Below, piece by piece: positions 8,729 through 18,196 of a stretch of 64,000 nucleotides of DNA. Below the pieces are notes generated by a model. It did not search any database, had not been told where the DNA came from, and saw nothing but the letters and a program-made list of their open reading frames with translations. The translations under genes were made by a program, and so were the position numbers. How positions within the stretch are numbered: the first letter of the stretch is position 1; every line of letters starts with the position of its first letter. Source of the DNA: Pseudolabrys sp. (GTDB taxonomy: Bacteria > Pseudomonadota > Alphaproteobacteria > Rhizobiales > Xanthobacteraceae); the NCBI GenBank assembly GCA_025929185.1, contig JAICMO010000001.1, positions 1 through 64,000 of the forward strand, given 5' to 3'.

Positions 8729-9688
8729 TCAGAGGAGCGATTTCAGCCGCGCCATATCGATGTTGCCGCCGCTGACCACGCAGCAAACGGAGCTTCCTGC
8801 GGGCAAATTCAGGTTGCCATGGACAAGCGCGGCAACGGGAGCGGCCCCTGCGCCTTCGCTCAGGCATTTGCAGCGCATGAGCAGCAACCTCATTGCATCG
8901 ACGATTTGCTCGTCCGACACGAGAGCCACCGACGCGACGTAATCGCGCACGATCGGGAATGTTCGTTCGCCGGCAAACGGCGCACCCAACCCGTCGGCGA
9001 TGGTTTGCACCTTATCGATCTCGACCGGCTTTCCAGCTTCCAGGCTGCGCGTCATCGCCGCCGCGCCTGTAGGCTCGACGCCGATGACCTTGGCACGCCC
9101 GTTCAGAGCATTGCGCGCCAGCGCAATGCCGCCGATCAGGCCGCCGCCGCCGATACCGACAACAATCGCGTCGAGATTGGGCAGGTCGGCGAGAATCTCG
9201 AGGCCAAGCGATGCGTGACCCTGCATGAGATCGTCGTCGTCGAACGCGGAGACGAAAGTAAGGTTCTCCGCCTTCTGAATCGCCATGCAGCGTGCAACGG
9301 CTTCGGCGATGTCTCCATGCAGCACGACCTTCGCCCCATAGCCGCGGGTCGCTTCCGCTTTGCTGGCGCTCGCAGCCTCGGGCATCACGACGGTGACCGG
9401 CGTTTTGGTGATCAAACCGGCATAGGCGAGCCCCTGCGCGGCATTGCCTGCCGAAAACGTGATCGCGCCTCGCGCGCGTTCATCCGGCCTGAGCGTCAGC
9501 AGCTTTGCCAACATGCCGCGCGGCTTGAACGAGCCCGTCTTCTGGAACAGCTCGGCTTTCAGATAAACGTCGTAGCCGGTGAGCTTGCTCAGGAACTCGG
9601 AGTGAACGAGAGGGGTGCGATGGAGATAAGGTGCGATGCGGCGCGCAATGTCTTCAAGTTTTTCGAAGCTCGGTTCCGCCCGGGGCAT
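8729..9688 (-). CDS. Threonine/serine dehydratase-like PLP enzyme
   Basis: A 319-residue fold-type II pyridoxal-phosphate enzyme. The PLP lysine is K55 in TGSFKPRG, and a phosphate-binding glycine loop is seen in VGIGGGGLIGG. It has no C-terminal ACT regulatory domain, so it resembles the short catabolic (TdcB-like) or hydroxy-amino-acid dehydratase/racemase forms. Such enzymes deaminate L-threonine or L-serine, or the 3-hydroxyaspartate type of substrate, to a 2-oxo acid and ammonia. It is the last gene of the dipeptide-type ABC operon, 12 nt after the permease gene, suggesting that it degrades an amino acid released from the imported compound. Exact substrate unknown. Confidence 0.88.
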   Translation of the reverse strand: MPRAEPSFEKLEDIARRIAPYLHRTPLVHSEFLSKLTGYDVYLKAELFQKTGSFKPRGMLAKLLTLRPDERARGAITFSAGNAAQGLAYAGLITKTPVTVVMPEAASASKAEATRGYGAKVVLHGDIAEAVARCMAIQKAENLTFVSAFDDDDLMQGHASLGLEILADLPNLDAIVVGIGGGGLIGGIALARNALNGRAKVIGVEPTGAAAMTRSLEAGKPVEIDKVQTIADGLGAPFAGERTFPIVRDYVASVALVSDEQIVDAMRLLLMRCKCLSEGAGAAPVAALVHGNLNLPAGSSVCCVVSGGNIDMARLKSLL

Positions 9689-9700
9689 GACACAAAAGAC

Positions 9701-10585
9701 TTATCGCTCGCGCGGATCGAGCGCGTCGCGCAAACCGTCGCCGACAAGGTTGAACGACAGCACGCTCAGGAAGATCGCGAGGCCGGGCCACACGGCCATC
9801 CATGGGGCGCTGGTAAGGAACCGCTGCGCCGCATTGAGCATCGATCCCCAGGACGGATAAGGCGGCTGCTGGCCGAGGCCGAGATAGGAGAGGGCAGCCT
9901 CTGCGATAATTGCGGCTGCAACCGAGAGGGTCGCCTGCACCAATAGCGCGGGGAGTATGTTCGGCAATATGTGCACGATCGCAATGCGCCAGCGTGGATT
10001 GCCGACGGCACGCGCAGCCTCGATGTACTCCTCAACTTTAACCGACATCACTTGTCCGCGCGTCAGCCGAAGAAAGATCGGGGTCGTCGTGATGCCGATG
10101 GCGATCATCGCGTTGCCAAGGCTCGGACCGAGGAATGCCGCGAGCGCGATCGCCAAAATGATGAAGGGACAGGCCAGCATCGCATCGGTCATGCGTGAGA
10201 GCAGCGCGTCGATAAATCCGCCGCGATAACCGGCGAGAAGGCCGAGCGGCACGCCGACCGACAGCGCGATGCCGACCGAGATCACGCCCGCGAACAACGA
10301 GGCGCGGGCGCCATAAACGACGCGTGAGAACACGTCGCGGCCGACATCGTCGGTGCCGAAAAGGTGCGCCCAGGACGGAGCTTTGCGCACCGCCGACCAG
10401 CTTTGTTGGATCGGATCGTAGGGCACGATCAGCGGCGCCAGCAGCGCAGCGGAAATGAAGAGGATAATCACGAAAAGCCCGAGTAGCGCCCCTTTTCGCC
10501 GCAACAGCCGCCGCCAGGCGCGCGCGGCCGGGCTCTCAATCGTTGGCTCGGTAGCGAGCGGCGCACTCAAAATGGCGTCGGTCAC
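9701..10585 (-). CDS. Dipeptide/oligopeptide-type ABC permease (DppC-like)
   Basis: A 294-residue inner-membrane permease. A single N-terminal helix (about residues 34-55) precedes the periplasmic segment with FGTDDVGRDVFSRVVYGAR, the hallmark of DppC/OppC proteins. Five more helices follow, with the EAA loop near residues 180-210 (EEYIEAARAVGNPRWRI) that contacts the ATPases. It overlaps the DppB-like gene by 4 nt and forms the heterodimeric channel with it. The substrate is not encoded in the permease; neighbours suggest peptide or amino-acid derivatives. Confidence 0.92.
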   Translation of the reverse strand: MTDAILSAPLATEPTIESPAARAWRRLLRRKGALLGLFVIILFISAALLAPLIVPYDPIQQSWSAVRKAPSWAHLFGTDDVGRDVFSRVVYGARASLFAGVISVGIALSVGVPLGLLAGYRGGFIDALLSRMTDAMLACPFIILAIALAAFLGPSLGNAMIAIGITTTPIFLRLTRGQVMSVKVEEYIEAARAVGNPRWRIAIVHILPNILPALLVQATLSVAAAIIAEAALSYLGLGQQPPYPSWGSMLNAAQRFLTSAPWMAVWPGLAIFLSVLSFNLVGDGLRDALDPRER

Positions 10586-11529
10586 AGCGTGGCTCGCAAG
10601 CGCGGGTTGACAAGATGATAGGCGACGTCGGCAAGCAGATTGAGGAAGATGAAGGCGGTCGCGGTCACCAACACGACGCCTTGCACAACCGCGTAATCGC
10701 GGTTGAAGACGGAATCGACGATGAGCTTTCCGAAGCCCGGAATGGTGAAAATCTGCTCAGTGAGCACGGCGCCCGACAAGAGCGTGCCGAATTCAAGCGC
10801 ACCCAAGGTGATGACCGGCGTGAGTGCATTGCGCAATGCGTGCTTGAGGATGATCCGCCGTTCGAGCAAGCCCTTCGCGCGCGCGGTGCGTATGTAGTCG
10901 CTTTCCAACACTTGCAGCATCGCGCTACGCGTGTGGCGCATCAGTATCGCGGCGATTGCATTGCCGAGGACGAATGCCGGCATAATGGTGGACGCGAGGC
11001 TTTCCTCCCAGTTTTCGCGCAACGGCACATAACCCGACGCCGGCAGCCAGCCGAGCTGTACGGAAAAAAAGAAAATCAGCATGATGCCGAGCCAGAAATT
11101 CGGCGTGGAGATGCCCCACAACGCGAAGACGTTGGCCGCATAATCCCACACCGTATTTTTCTTCACCGCCGAAATAACGCCGGCCGATATACCGATGGTC
11201 AAGGCGATGACGATCGCCATCGACGCAAGCTGCATAGTGACCGGCAGCTTCTCGAGGATGAGGCGAAGGACGGGCACCTTGATCCGCATCGATTCGCCGA
11301 GGTCGCCGGAAACGACGCCCTTCATCCAGTAGACGTATTGGACCACGATCGGTTGATCGAGGTGATACTGCTTGCGGATCTGCTCGATGGCGACCGGGTC
11401 GTTTTCCTCGCCCGCCATCACCGTCGCCGGATCGCCGGGAAGCAGATGCTGGAGCGAGAAGATCAACACCGACACAAAGAACAAGGTCGGAATGAGTTGC
11501 AGCAACCGCTTGCCGATGTATTTCAGCAT
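10582..11529 (-). CDS. Dipeptide/oligopeptide-type ABC permease (DppB-like)
   Basis: A 315-residue inner-membrane permease of the DppB/OppB type. It starts MLKYIGKRLLQLIPTLFFVS, followed by the conserved LLPGDPA segment and EQIRKQYHLDQPIVVQY in the first periplasmic loop. The EAA-type loop (YIRTARAKGLLERRI) lies in the second half, and the C-terminus carries the IFTIPGFGKL and RDYAVVQG family motifs. It sits 19 nt after the solute-binding-protein gene and overlaps the DppC-like gene by 4 nt. With that gene it makes the transmembrane channel of the importer encoded by this operon. Confidence 0.93.
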   Translation of the reverse strand: MLKYIGKRLLQLIPTLFFVSVLIFSLQHLLPGDPATVMAGEENDPVAIEQIRKQYHLDQPIVVQYVYWMKGVVSGDLGESMRIKVPVLRLILEKLPVTMQLASMAIVIALTIGISAGVISAVKKNTVWDYAANVFALWGISTPNFWLGIMLIFFFSVQLGWLPASGYVPLRENWEESLASTIMPAFVLGNAIAAILMRHTRSAMLQVLESDYIRTARAKGLLERRIILKHALRNALTPVITLGALEFGTLLSGAVLTEQIFTIPGFGKLIVDSVFNRDYAVVQGVVLVTATAFIFLNLLADVAYHLVNPRLRATL

Positions 11530-11548
11530 CGGGAACCAGGATCATCCC

Positions 11549-13060
11549 TTACTTGAGCTTCAGTCCGACAACCCGCACCAGGCCATCCGGCATCTGCTTG
11601 TAGCCTTCGAGCTTGGCGGTATGCGCGATCAAGATGCGCCGGTGATAGAGGTAAAGGATCGGATGATCCGCCAGCAGCTTCTGTGCAATCTTTTCGTAGA
11701 TCGTCATTCGCGCCTTCGGGTCGGACGGGATACGCGATTCGTCCAGAAGCTTGTCGACGTCGGGATTGCAATAGCCGGCGTAGTTAAGGGGCGCCTTGCA
11801 TTTATAAAACGAGTAGAGGTTGCCGTCCGGGTCGGTGCGTCCGCTCCAGGCGAGCAGATAGGCCTGATATTCTCCGGCTTCCGCTTTTTTCAGCGAAGTG
11901 GCGAATTCCGTCACCCGGATTTTCATGTCAATGCCGATTTCCGCCGCCATCGCCTGGATGACCTCCGCGACAGCCTGCGTTTCGGCACCCTTAGGCACCA
12001 TGAAGTCGACCGAGACGCGCCCCTTAACCCCGGCCTCCTTCATCAACGCTTTCGCTTTGGTAACGTCGCGCCCAGGCACGGGAAATTTTTTCTGATAGTA
12101 AGGATGCTGCGAGCTGATCCACTGGTTGCCCGGCACAAACTCGCCGTTGAAGACAACCTGCGTCAGCGCCTTGCGGTCGATCGCCAGGTTGAGCGCTTGG
12201 CGCACCTTGGCAGATTGGCCCAGCGGGCCCTTGGATTCCTCACCTTTGCCGACATTGATGTCCATGCCCTGGTAACCGAGCTCGAGTGCCGTCGCGAGGC
12301 GGAGATTCTTGTCGGCGCGAACGGCCTTGATATCGGTTGCAAGCAGGCGCTCGATCAGATCGAGCCCGCCGGATTTCAGGTTGGCGAGGCGAACGGTGGC
12401 GTCGACGATCGGGAGATAAATGATCTTATCGATGAAGACATTCTTGGCATTCCAGTAACCGGCATATTTCTCGACCACGATCCGGTCCTGCGGCACGCGC
12501 TCGACGAATTTGTAAGGTCCCGCGCAGACCGGATGCAGGCCGAACTTGTCGCCTTCGGCTTTCGCCGCTTTCGGCGACACCATCATCCCTGAGCGGTCGG
12601 TAAGTTGCGCGATCAGCGGCGCGAACGGATGCTTCAAGACGATTTTGATGGTCAGCGGATCGACCACATCGATGTGGTCGACGGCGGCGAGCTCCGGCTT
12701 GCGGAACGACCCCGTCATCGTCATGTGGCGCTCAAGCGAGAATTTGGCTGCGGCGGCATCGAATTTTTCGCCGTCCTGGAAGGTCACGTTTGGGCGCAGC
12801 TTGATGGTGACTGTTTTCCCGTCCTGCGATGTTTCGTGCGACAGCGCGAGTTGCGGCACCACGTTGAGATGCTCGTCGATATCGAACAGCTTGTCGCAAA
12901 TCGATGCGAAGACAATGCGGCCGACGTAGGTACGCGCCAGTGTCGGGTCCAGAATATCCGGATCCTCGGCAAGGCCGATGCGCAGCACGCTCTCGGCCTG
13001 CGCGGCGGTAGCCGCAAGCGCGAGCAATGCTGCCGAAATGACGATTTTGAATGTTTTCAT
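11549..13060 (-). CDS. ABC-transporter solute-binding protein, family 5 (DppA/OppA type)
   Basis: A periplasmic extracytoplasmic binding protein of about 503 residues (SBP_bac_5). The signal peptide is MKTFKIVISAALLALAATAA, ending at AQA; mature family features follow (LRIGLAEDPDILDP, then the KTVTIKLRPNVTFQDGEKFDA block). I place the start at 13060 because GAGGGGG lies 6 nt upstream of that ATG. An in-frame ATG two codons earlier sits right on the Shine-Dalgarno. The protein would capture an oligopeptide-like or amide solute and hand it to the DppBC-like channel. It lies in the middle of the operon, between the ATPase and permease genes. Confidence 0.92.
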   Translation of the reverse strand: MKTFKIVISAALLALAATAAQAESVLRIGLAEDPDILDPTLARTYVGRIVFASICDKLFDIDEHLNVVPQLALSHETSQDGKTVTIKLRPNVTFQDGEKFDAAAAKFSLERHMTMTGSFRKPELAAVDHIDVVDPLTIKIVLKHPFAPLIAQLTDRSGMMVSPKAAKAEGDKFGLHPVCAGPYKFVERVPQDRIVVEKYAGYWNAKNVFIDKIIYLPIVDATVRLANLKSGGLDLIERLLATDIKAVRADKNLRLATALELGYQGMDINVGKGEESKGPLGQSAKVRQALNLAIDRKALTQVVFNGEFVPGNQWISSQHPYYQKKFPVPGRDVTKAKALMKEAGVKGRVSVDFMVPKGAETQAVAEVIQAMAAEIGIDMKIRVTEFATSLKKAEAGEYQAYLLAWSGRTDPDGNLYSFYKCKAPLNYAGYCNPDVDKLLDESRIPSDPKARMTIYEKIAQKLLADHPILYLYHRRILIAHTAKLEGYKQMPDGLVRVVGLKLK

Positions 13061-13098
13061 AACCATCCCCCTCGCGGCCCTCAGCCGCTTTGTCGGCT

Positions 13099-14190
13099 TT
13101 ACTTCGGTCCGATCATATCAACACCGGCGGCAGCCCGCCTATCCGATTTGCGGGCGAAAGCCGCCATTAAATGCTCCAGCGACCGCGACATGCGGGGACC
13201 GGCGACCGGCTCGGCAGGAGGCAGGTCGCCGGCCCGGTGACAGGCCACCGCCCGATCTTGCCGCTCAAATTCAAGCTTCGGCACTTCGGTCCGGCAGCGC
13301 TCGACCACGAACGGGCAACGGGTGTGAAACCGGCAGCCCGGGGGCGGAGCGATTGGGCTTGGCAATTCGCCATGGAGAATGATCCGTTCACGGCGCGCCT
13401 GCGGATTGGGCACCGGGATGGCCGCGAGCAAAGCGCGGCTATAAGGATGGCGCGGCGAGGAGAACAATTCGCGCGCCGGCGCGAGCTCGACGAACTGCCC
13501 CAGATTCATGACCGCGACCTTGTTGGCGATGTGCTTCACGACGGCGAGATCGTGCGAAATGAAAATGTAGGTGAGGCCGAAACGGCGTTGCAGGTCGCGC
13601 AGCAGATTAAGCACCTGCGAGCGGATCGAAACATCGAGCGCGGACACCGGCTCATCGCAGACGATGAGCTTCGGCTCGACCGCAAGCGCGCGCGCGATTG
13701 CGATGCGCTGCCGCTGGCCGCCTGAAAATTCGTGCGGATAGCGTTGCGCCGCGGACGGCGAGAGTCCGACGAGACGCAGCAACTCTGTCACACGCTGCGC
13801 GCGCTTCGGCGAGGGAACAACGTCGTGCAAAAACAAAGGCTCGAGCAGGATTTGCTCGACGGTCATGCGCGGATTGAGCGAGGCGTAAGGATCTTGGAAA
13901 ATAAGCTGCGCATTACGCCGGAACATGCGCAGATCGCTTTCACCGAGCGCCGTGATATTCTTGCCTTCGAAAAGAATTCGTCCCCGTTGAGGCTCGATCA
14001 GGCGCAGGATCAGCCGGCCGAGCGTTGACTTTCCGCAGCCCGACTCGCCGACGAGACCGAACGTATCGCCGGCCTCGATCGAAAAGCTGACGCCGTCGAC
14101 CGCCTTGACGGTTGCGAGCGGGCGCCCGAACAGCGTCCGCTGCACCACGAAATGACGTGCGAGATCCTCGACTTGAAGCAACGCGGTCAC
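13099..14190 (-). CDS. Oligopeptide-type ABC ATP-binding protein (DppF/OppF-like)
   Basis: A cytoplasmic ABC ATPase of 363 residues. It shows Walker [13 protein letters not shown], signature [15 protein letters not shown], Walker [13 protein letters not shown] and the C-terminal oligo_HPY extension with CRFHTRCPF (cysteines that bind an Fe-S cluster in some OppD/F proteins). I start it at the GTG at 14190 because this makes a 4-nt GTGA overlap with the upstream ATPase gene; the longer frame adds 14 unlikely residues. It pairs with the DppD-like ATPase to drive the importer of this operon. Confidence 0.92.
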   Translation of the reverse strand: MTALLQVEDLARHFVVQRTLFGRPLATVKAVDGVSFSIEAGDTFGLVGESGCGKSTLGRLILRLIEPQRGRILFEGKNITALGESDLRMFRRNAQLIFQDPYASLNPRMTVEQILLEPLFLHDVVPSPKRAQRVTELLRLVGLSPSAAQRYPHEFSGGQRQRIAIARALAVEPKLIVCDEPVSALDVSIRSQVLNLLRDLQRRFGLTYIFISHDLAVVKHIANKVAVMNLGQFVELAPARELFSSPRHPYSRALLAAIPVPNPQARRERIILHGELPSPIAPPPGCRFHTRCPFVVERCRTEVPKLEFERQDRAVACHRAGDLPPAEPVAGPRMSRSLEHLMAAFARKSDRRAAAGVDMIGPK

Positions 14191-15173
14191 GAGATGTTTT
14201 TTTCCAAAGGCGCATAGAAACAGCGTGACCACCGGCCGTTATCGAGTCCGATGATCGGCGGTCGTTCGCTGCGGCAGCGGTCGTCGGCGAAGGGGCAACG
14301 CGGCGAGAAGCGGCATCCGGCGGGTAAAGCCGACATTTCCGGCACCATGCCGTCGATCGCGGCCAGTTCTTCGGTTTGCTGATCGAGCCGGGGAATGGAG
14401 CCGAGAAGTCCTATCGTGTAGGGATGCTCCGGCCGGTCGAACAGCGCGGTGGCGGGCGCGCGCTCCACGATTTCGCCGGCGTACATTACCGCGACTTCAT
14501 CGCAGATTTCACCGATTACGCCGAGATCGTGCGAAATAAGAATGATCGCTGCGCCGGATTCGTTCTTCAAATCGCGCATCAAATCGAGAATTTGTGCCTG
14601 AATGGTCACATCGAGGGCGGTGGTCGGCTCATCTGCAATGAGCAGTTGCGGATCGCAGGCAAGCGCGATCGCGATCATCACGCGTTGCCGCATGCCGCCC
14701 GATAGGTTGTGCGGGTATTCATCGAGCCGCTTTTCCGCGGACGGAATCCTGACGCGCCTTAGGAGGTCGATCGTTTTGGCCCGTGCGTCATCCGGAGAAC
14801 AACCTCGGTGGCGAACGAGCACTTCAGCGATCTGGTCGCCGATGGTGAGGCTCGGGTTGAGCGAGGTCATCGGCTCCTGAAAAATCATGGCGAGCCGGTT
14901 GCCGCGCAGGTCGCGCATATCGCGATCGGAAACGTCGAGCAGGTTACGGCCGTCAAACTGCACCGACCCGCCGATCTCCGCATTCTCCGTCAGCAGCCTC
15001 ATGACCGCGAGCGCGGTGACGCTTTTGCCCGAACCGGATTCACCCACGATGCCCAGCGTTGCCCCGCGGGCGACGCTCAGATCGACCTGATCGACCGCGT
15101 ACGTGACGCGGCCACGGTCGCCGTGAAACGCGACTTTCAGTCCGCTGATTTCGATAAGCGGCGCCTCGGTCAT
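14187..15173 (-). CDS. Oligopeptide-type ABC ATP-binding protein (DppD/OppD-like)
   Basis: A 328-residue ABC ATPase. It shows Walker A GESGSGKSVTALA, signature LSGGMRQRVMIAIAL, Walker B LLIADEPTTALD and the oligo_HPY tail with CRFSPRCPFADDRC, all as in DppD/OppD. It overlaps the upstream DUF1028 gene by 4 nt (ATGA) and the downstream DppF-like gene by 4 nt (GTGA), so the three are tightly co-translated. It supplies half of the nucleotide-binding pair of the importer. Confidence 0.93.
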   Translation of the reverse strand: MTEAPLIEISGLKVAFHGDRGRVTYAVDQVDLSVARGATLGIVGESGSGKSVTALAVMRLLTENAEIGGSVQFDGRNLLDVSDRDMRDLRGNRLAMIFQEPMTSLNPSLTIGDQIAEVLVRHRGCSPDDARAKTIDLLRRVRIPSAEKRLDEYPHNLSGGMRQRVMIAIALACDPQLLIADEPTTALDVTIQAQILDLMRDLKNESGAAIILISHDLGVIGEICDEVAVMYAGEIVERAPATALFDRPEHPYTIGLLGSIPRLDQQTEELAAIDGMVPEMSALPAGCRFSPRCPFADDRCRSERPPIIGLDNGRWSRCFYAPLEKNIS

Positions 15174-15886
15174 GATTGCGCCTGTGCCGCCAATGCTTTC
15201 TGCACTCCGGCTTCGATGATCGCCCGGTCGATGGTGCCCGCGGGATTGGCGCGGTTCGGCAGGAATTGCATGAAATGCACGAAGCGCTCGCGACTTACTT
15301 TCTCCAGGCGCTCCAGTTCGGCAAGCGGATCGATATGGTCGTCGACGCGCAGGTCGAGATCGGGCCAGTCCTCGTCGCCCTGAATGAGGAGCGCCGCCGA
15401 TTGCTTGCCGCGCTTGTCGCCGCCGGCAGCCTCTCCGGCCTTGAGCGCCGCAATCAGCCGTTGGGCGAAAGGCATCTTGGCGCCGGCGCGAAAGGCCGCG
15501 GCGGTATCTCCAATGACGTTCTCGTTCGCCAGCATATTGCCGGCTACCGACAAGTCAGGCTCGCAAATCGCGCCGCACCAGTCGATGCATTCCGCGCCGG
15601 TATGGGCCGCAGCCCGGCCGCTCCCATCGATCACGTGCAACTGGCGATGCGCTTGCCCTTCGTCAGCGGCGACAAGCTTTGCAACGGTCTCCGCGGCTGT
15701 AAGCCCCTCGCGCAGCAGCTTTAGCCCATTCACGCCGAAAAACGGATTGATCAAAGCCTGAGTGGCGATAGCTCCCGCGCCGGGTTGCGCATGCGGGACC
15801 AACGCGCCGACCGCGAAAAAACGGGTCGCTACCGCGACTCCGAATTTCCCGGTCTGCGCATCGCGCGCAATGATGGACCAGGTCAT
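15170..15886 (-). CDS. DUF1028 family Ntn-hydrolase-like protein
   Basis: A 238-residue protein of the DUF1028 family, recognised by the N-terminal MTWSIIARDAQTGKFGVAVATRFFAVGALVPHA block and the GNMLANENVI motif. The family has an Ntn-hydrolase fold; its substrates are poorly known, and members are often found beside peptide importers. The gene is the first of a seven-gene operon with a dipeptide-type ABC importer and a threonine-dehydratase-like enzyme. An amidase or peptidase role on the imported compound is therefore reasonable but inferred. No signal peptide is seen, so it acts in the cytoplasm. Confidence 0.88.
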   Translation of the reverse strand: MTWSIIARDAQTGKFGVAVATRFFAVGALVPHAQPGAGAIATQALINPFFGVNGLKLLREGLTAAETVAKLVAADEGQAHRQLHVIDGSGRAAAHTGAECIDWCGAICEPDLSVAGNMLANENVIGDTAAAFRAGAKMPFAQRLIAALKAGEAAGGDKRGKQSAALLIQGDEDWPDLDLRVDDHIDPLAELERLEKVSRERFVHFMQFLPNRANPAGTIDRAIIEAGVQKALAAQAQS

Positions 15887-16024
15887 GCGGTGATTAAATC
15901 TCCCCCCGCTTTTATTGCACGGCCGTCAGCAAAAGTCTCCGTGGATTCGATGACAGCCCGGCCGGCCGCCGCTCGCGGGCGACGTGCTGTATGGAGGTAA
16001 ACAATCCGAAAAGCGCGGGGAACG

Positions 16025-18196
16025 CTAGCCAGGGCGCATCCGATGCCGCGGTTCTTTACCAAGCAGCGTTTCGAGCGCGGATATGTCGGACAGGAGAGCG
16101 AACGTTTCTTGCGTATCAAGGAGTGCAATGGCGTCTTCACGATCCTCCGCTTGTGCGATTTTCGCCAGCCCGACCACGAGATTCACATCCACCTCGCCTT
16201 TTGCCTTGGGTGCAGGCGGCTCTAGCATTTTCAAATGCGCACAGTAGAGGCTTGGATCGCCGATCAAAGATGCAAACGGCTCACGAATCGCGAGCGATTT
16301 ATACTCGTCGGCAAGCTCGTTGGCGCGCCGGAGAATTCTTGGCGCGGTGCGCTCCTCTGGCGTCAGTAGCAGCCCGGCGGCCCGCAAGCCGCGACCGACG
16401 GAAGGCAGCGCCGTCAGCCATCCGATCGGGATGGTCAGGATGAGACCGGCCACCACGGGCAGCATCCAAACGAGGAGCGGGGTCGAGACGGAGTACGCGC
16501 CCACGCCGAGCACGAAGCCCAAAACGGTCGGAGAGACATAACGACGGATGAACCTGGCGTGGCTGAAGCCGCTTTCCTCGCGTTGCTGGACCGACCAACC
16601 CGCGTCGCGGCCGAGCAGGATTTCGGCCACGGCGCGGCTTTGCATCAGCATCATCACCGGCGCGATCAGTGCGGAAATGACGATTTCTGTAATTGTGCTG
16701 CCGAGCGCGAACAGCGCTCCCCCGATCGCGCGCCGCTCGTTGCGGCGGACGATCACCGCGATCCACCCCAGGAACTTGGGCACAAGCAACATCGCCATTG
16801 TCCCGGCGAAGACGTAAGCCGACCGGATGGGGTCTTGCATCGGCCATTGAGGAAACAAAGACGCATGGTGGGGGAAGTAATCGGGCGGGATGAATCGCGC
16901 CTGTAAGGAAATCAAGATGCCCACGAGCAGAAAGATCAGCCATAGCGGAGCGGTGACGTAGGACCCGATCCCCGTAAGCAGATGCAGGCGCGACACCCAA
17001 TGCAGGCCGCGCGCCGGGAGAACGCCAATGTGTTGCAGGTTGCCTTGGCACCAACGGCGGTCGCGCGTGAGATAGTCGGCAAGCGTCGGCGGGCATTCTT
17101 CATACGAGCCGCCAAGCTCCGGCGCCAAATGGATGGCCCAGCCGGCGCGGCGCATTAACGCCGCCTCGACGAAGTCGTGGCTGAGGACATGACCGCCGAA
17201 AGGCTTTCGGCCGCGCAAGAGCGGCAACCCGGCCTCACTGGCGAATGCCTGAACGCGGATGATCGCATTGTGGCCCCAGTAATTGCTTTCGGCGCCATGC
17301 CACCATGCGATTCCATAGGCGATCAGCGGGCCATAAACGCGGCCTGCGAATTGTTGCAGCCGTGCGAAGAGCGTGTTGCCGTTGAGGAGCAATGGAAACG
17401 TCTGGATCAGGCCGATTTCCCGGTTTCGCTCCATCGTGGCAGCGAGGCGCACGATTGTTTCGCCGTCCATCAGGCTGTCGGCGTCAAGAACGATCATGTG
17501 ATCGTAGGCCCCGCCGAAGCGCGCGACCCATTCGCCGATATTGCCGGCCTTGCGACCCGTATTGTGGGTCCGATGCCGATAATAGAGCGGCTTATCGCCT
17601 GTCGTGCTGCGCAGACGTAAAAGCGCTGCCTCTTCCGCAATCCAGATGGCCGGATCGGTCGTGTCACTCAGGATGAAAAAATCAAAATTGGAAAGAAAGC
17701 CGGTCTCGCGAACGGATTCGTAGATTGCCTGTATTCGCGCCATTACCCGATGCGGGTTTTCGTTATAGGTCGGCAATAGCAGGGCAGTACGGGACCGGAG
17801 GTCGGTTCGCCCGGCGGAATCAATCCGGAATTTGCCGCCACGGCTGAATAATATGGTGACAAAGCCGATGATCGCGCTGACAAAGGACAAGGCAATCCAG
17901 GCAAACAGCAGAATAAAAAGGACAAGCACGAGTTGTTCGAGAACCGTCATGCCGCCGACCTGGAGCACCTCGTACATTTCGTAGGCAGCGATTCCAGTCA
18001 GAGAAATTGCCGAGACGAACACGAACAGCCGCCGCAACCGAATAAGCGGCGCGGTCGTTGCCGGCGTGCCCGCGCGTTCGCGGGCTACCCATAGTGATTG
18101 CTGCGGCATCGCAATCGGCGCTTCCCGTGGAAGCGTCTCGAGGTCGCGCGTCGTTTCGCTTGCAATCTGCGCTAGCGCGTCCATCGATAAAGCCAA
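16025..18196 (-). CDS. opgH: Glucans biosynthesis glucosyltransferase OpgH (MdoH)
   Basis: A 723-residue inner-membrane processive GT2 glucosyltransferase. It builds the beta-1,2-glucan backbone of osmoregulated periplasmic glucans from UDP-glucose and moves it across the membrane. Two helices (about 55-75 and 88-118) precede the catalytic domain. That domain shows LLPTYNEN, the VLDADS DxD motif, HDFVEAALMRR and the acceptor-end motif RDRRWCQGNLQH, then several C-terminal membrane helices. Length is in the short OpgH range. The opgD frame upstream overlaps its start by 25 nt, so the pair is coupled. An alternative start is the ATG four codons downstream. Confidence 0.95.
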   Translation of the reverse strand: MALSMDALAQIASETTRDLETLPREAPIAMPQQSLWVARERAGTPATTAPLIRLRRLFVFVSAISLTGIAAYEMYEVLQVGGMTVLEQLVLVLFILLFAWIALSFVSAIIGFVTILFSRGGKFRIDSAGRTDLRSRTALLLPTYNENPHRVMARIQAIYESVRETGFLSNFDFFILSDTTDPAIWIAEEAALLRLRSTTGDKPLYYRHRTHNTGRKAGNIGEWVARFGGAYDHMIVLDADSLMDGETIVRLAATMERNREIGLIQTFPLLLNGNTLFARLQQFAGRVYGPLIAYGIAWWHGAESNYWGHNAIIRVQAFASEAGLPLLRGRKPFGGHVLSHDFVEAALMRRAGWAIHLAPELGGSYEECPPTLADYLTRDRRWCQGNLQHIGVLPARGLHWVSRLHLLTGIGSYVTAPLWLIFLLVGILISLQARFIPPDYFPHHASLFPQWPMQDPIRSAYVFAGTMAMLLVPKFLGWIAVIVRRNERRAIGGALFALGSTITEIVISALIAPVMMLMQSRAVAEILLGRDAGWSVQQREESGFSHARFIRRYVSPTVLGFVLGVGAYSVSTPLLVWMLPVVAGLILTIPIGWLTALPSVGRGLRAAGLLLTPEERTAPRILRRANELADEYKSLAIREPFASLIGDPSLYCAHLKMLEPPAPKAKGEVDVNLVVGLAKIAQAEDREDAIALLDTQETFALLSDISALETLLGKEPRHRMRPG

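Noticed and set aside
8699-9946. Long plus-strand frame (415 codons)
   Set aside because: It is antisense to the threonine dehydratase-like gene and the DppC-like gene, both of which carry clear motifs; long antisense frames are expected in GC-rich DNA.
10615-12592. Two long plus-strand frames (313 and 406 codons) through the ABC operon
   Set aside because: They are antisense to the permease and binding-protein genes, with His/Arg-rich composition and no domain.
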